A stretch of 64,000 bases of DNA. Origin: Caulobacter sp. (GTDB lineage Bacteria > Pseudomonadota > Alphaproteobacteria > Caulobacterales > Caulobacteraceae). The notes below the pieces were generated by a model. It was not told where the DNA came from, did not search any database, and saw nothing but the letters and a program-made list of their open reading frames with translations. Below, in pieces: positions 63,254 through 64,000 of the stretch. Every line of letters starts with the position of its first letter. Position 1 is the first letter of the stretch. A program made the translations under genes and the position numbers. The stretch is taken from contig JAUXVF010000031.1 in assembly GCA_030680355.1 (NCBI GenBank), positions 599,321-663,320 on the forward strand. The letters are read 5' to 3'.

Positions 63254-63328
63254 TGGCTCCGCGGGTAGGATTCGAACCTACGACCAGCCGATTAACAGTC
63301 GGCTGCTCTACCACTGAGCTACCGCGGA
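63254..63328 (-). tRNA. tRNA-Asn (anticodon GTT)
   Basis: 75 nt. The acceptor TCCGCGG pairs with CCGCGGA; the discriminator is G and the 3' CCA is encoded (63254-63256). The D arm (AGCTCAGTGGTAGAGC), anticodon arm with stem GCCGA/TCGGC and loop CTGTTAA (anticodon GTT), and T arm with GTTCGAATC are complete. No attachment-site-like repeat of its 3' end was seen. Confidence 0.96.
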
Positions 63329-63411
63329 TCACGCATCTCAGGAAGAGCGGGGCGTATAGCTTTGGCCGGGGTGAGGCGCAAGCGCTTGCGTCCATGCAGC
63401 CGGCGAAAAAG

Positions 63412-63434
63412 AGCCCGGCGGGTGAGGCCGGGCT
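63412..63434 (-). terminator. Terminator downstream of the symporter
   Basis: AGCCCGGC (63412-63419) pairs with GCCGGGCT (63427-63434) around a 7-base loop. On the minus strand it is followed after two bases by TTTTT (63410-63406), which makes a standard rho-independent terminator for the leftward symporter gene; on the plus strand TTT also follows, so it may work both ways. Confidence 0.8.
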
Positions 63435-63527
63435 TTTGAAAGTCGGTGATGGTGGGGTGTCTTCATGGAAGACCCCGGAAGGGTGCGCCTTCATGGTGAA
63501 TCGGAAGTTAACCCGTCGCCCCGGCCA

Positions 63528-64000
63528 TCAGATGTCCCTGTCGGCCATGTAGATCTCGACATCGATCTCGTTTTCCCAACGGGCGACGACGGTGGCGACG
63601 GCAAGGTCGCTGGTGTTGTTGGGGACGGTGCGGATCATGTCGAGGATGCGGTCGAACGGCAGGATGAACCCGACCAGCAGGGCGGTCTGTTCGGGGGTGA
63701 CCCCGAAGGTGGCGACCACGCCGGCCAGCATGAACAGGGAGGCGGAGGGCACCGGGGCGGTGCCGATGGCGACCATCACGGTGGTGACCCCGATCAGCAG
63801 ATACTGTTCCAGGCTCAGGCTGATGCCGAAGGCCTGGGCGGCGAAGGTGGCCAGCAGGGCGATATAGAGGGCGGTGCCGTCCATGCTGACGGTGGTGCCC
63901 AGCGGCAGGGCGGTGGAGACCACGGCCGGCTTGATGCCGAGGTTTTCCTCGGCCACCCGCATGGCCACCGGCAGGGTGGCGGAGCTGGAGGAGGTGGAGA
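63528..64000 (-). CDS. Dicarboxylate/amino acid:cation symporter (DAACS family), 5' end outside window
   Basis: 157 C-terminal codons are visible; the start lies beyond the right edge. Helix-hairpin 1 ends in TSSSSATLPVAMRVAEENLG, the serine-rich signature of the GltP/DctA/GltT family; then VSTALPLGTTVSMDGTALYIALLATFAAQ (transmembrane helix 7 with an NMDG-like VSMDGT motif), APVPSASLFMLAGVVATFGV (hairpin 2) and ILPFDRILDMIRTVPNNTSDLAVATVVARWE (helix 8, with substrate-coordinating Asp, Arg and Asn). Imports dicarboxylates, glutamate or aspartate with Na+ or H+. The C-terminus is short (EIYMADRDI). Confidence 0.92.
   Translation of the reverse strand, partial: STSSSSATLPVAMRVAEENLGIKPAVVSTALPLGTTVSMDGTALYIALLATFAAQAFGISLSLEQYLLIGVTTVMVAIGTAPVPSASLFMLAGVVATFGVTPEQTALLVGFILPFDRILDMIRTVPNNTSDLAVATVVARWENEIDVEIYMADRDI

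Noticed and set aside
63254..63328. tRNA-Asn as an integration site for a mobile element
   Set aside because: No integrase gene and no repeated copy of the tRNA 3' end were seen; the flanking genes look chromosomal.

Overview
The window is GC-rich chromosomal DNA from an alphaproteobacterium, most likely a Caulobacteraceae member (Caulobacter, Phenylobacterium or Brevundimonas; I cannot settle the genus). The clade-specific signs are a fliX gene divergent from a flgI-rod-binding protein-flbY operon, CtrA-type sites (TTAA-N7-TTAA and TTAACCAT), a GAAC-N7-GAAC LexA box at uvrA, a one-cysteine DksA and a degenerate DipM-like LysM/M23 protein. Genes are tightly packed, often with 4-base start/stop overlaps. 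There is no rRNA, CRISPR array, prophage or insertion sequence; the one tRNA is tRNA-Asn.

Layout. 1-13,300: mixed metabolism and stress genes (DUF429-like protein, CusF-like lipoprotein, MDR reductase, Gfo/Idh/MocA oxidoreductase, GIY-YIG nuclease inside a patch of palindromic repeats, glutathione peroxidase, serine hydrolase, IlvD, NnrU, EthD, ExoIII, alpha/beta hydrolase, SdpR/SdpI pair). 13,300-28,700: a core block of erpA, dgt, a SPOR protein, nagZ, scpA-scpB, tatABC, serS-surE-pcm, dipM-like, DUF815 ATPase and yajC-secD-secF. It joins dNTP control, chromosome condensation, protein export and envelope remodelling.

28,700-41,700: small membrane and prenyl-synthase-like proteins, trmFO, four related multi-pass membrane proteins of unknown function around a GST, then uvrA and a divergent aidB with a LexA box between them, and a truncated globin. 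41,800-49,250: an ABC-F ATPase with an overlapping upstream ORF, a hybrid histidine kinase, an orphan ParA-like ATPase, the flgI flagellar operon, fliX and dksA. 49,250-64,000: a secreted GH1 glycosidase, gltX, a LOG-family protein, a lipoprotein coupled to an Atm1-type ABC exporter, an RND pump with its adaptor, a glyoxalase-SDR pair, an unknown 341-residue protein, tRNA-Asn and a dicarboxylate symporter cut by the right edge.

I found no convincing new multi-gene defence or biosynthetic system. The leads most worth following are: the GIY-YIG gene set among inverted and direct copies of REP-like repeats; the four-member membrane paralogue cluster; the upstream ORF overlapping the ABC-F start; a low-GC, rare-codon patch inside serS; and the SOS box shared by uvrA and aidB. 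Product calls rest on recognising motifs and family resemblance by eye, with no database search.
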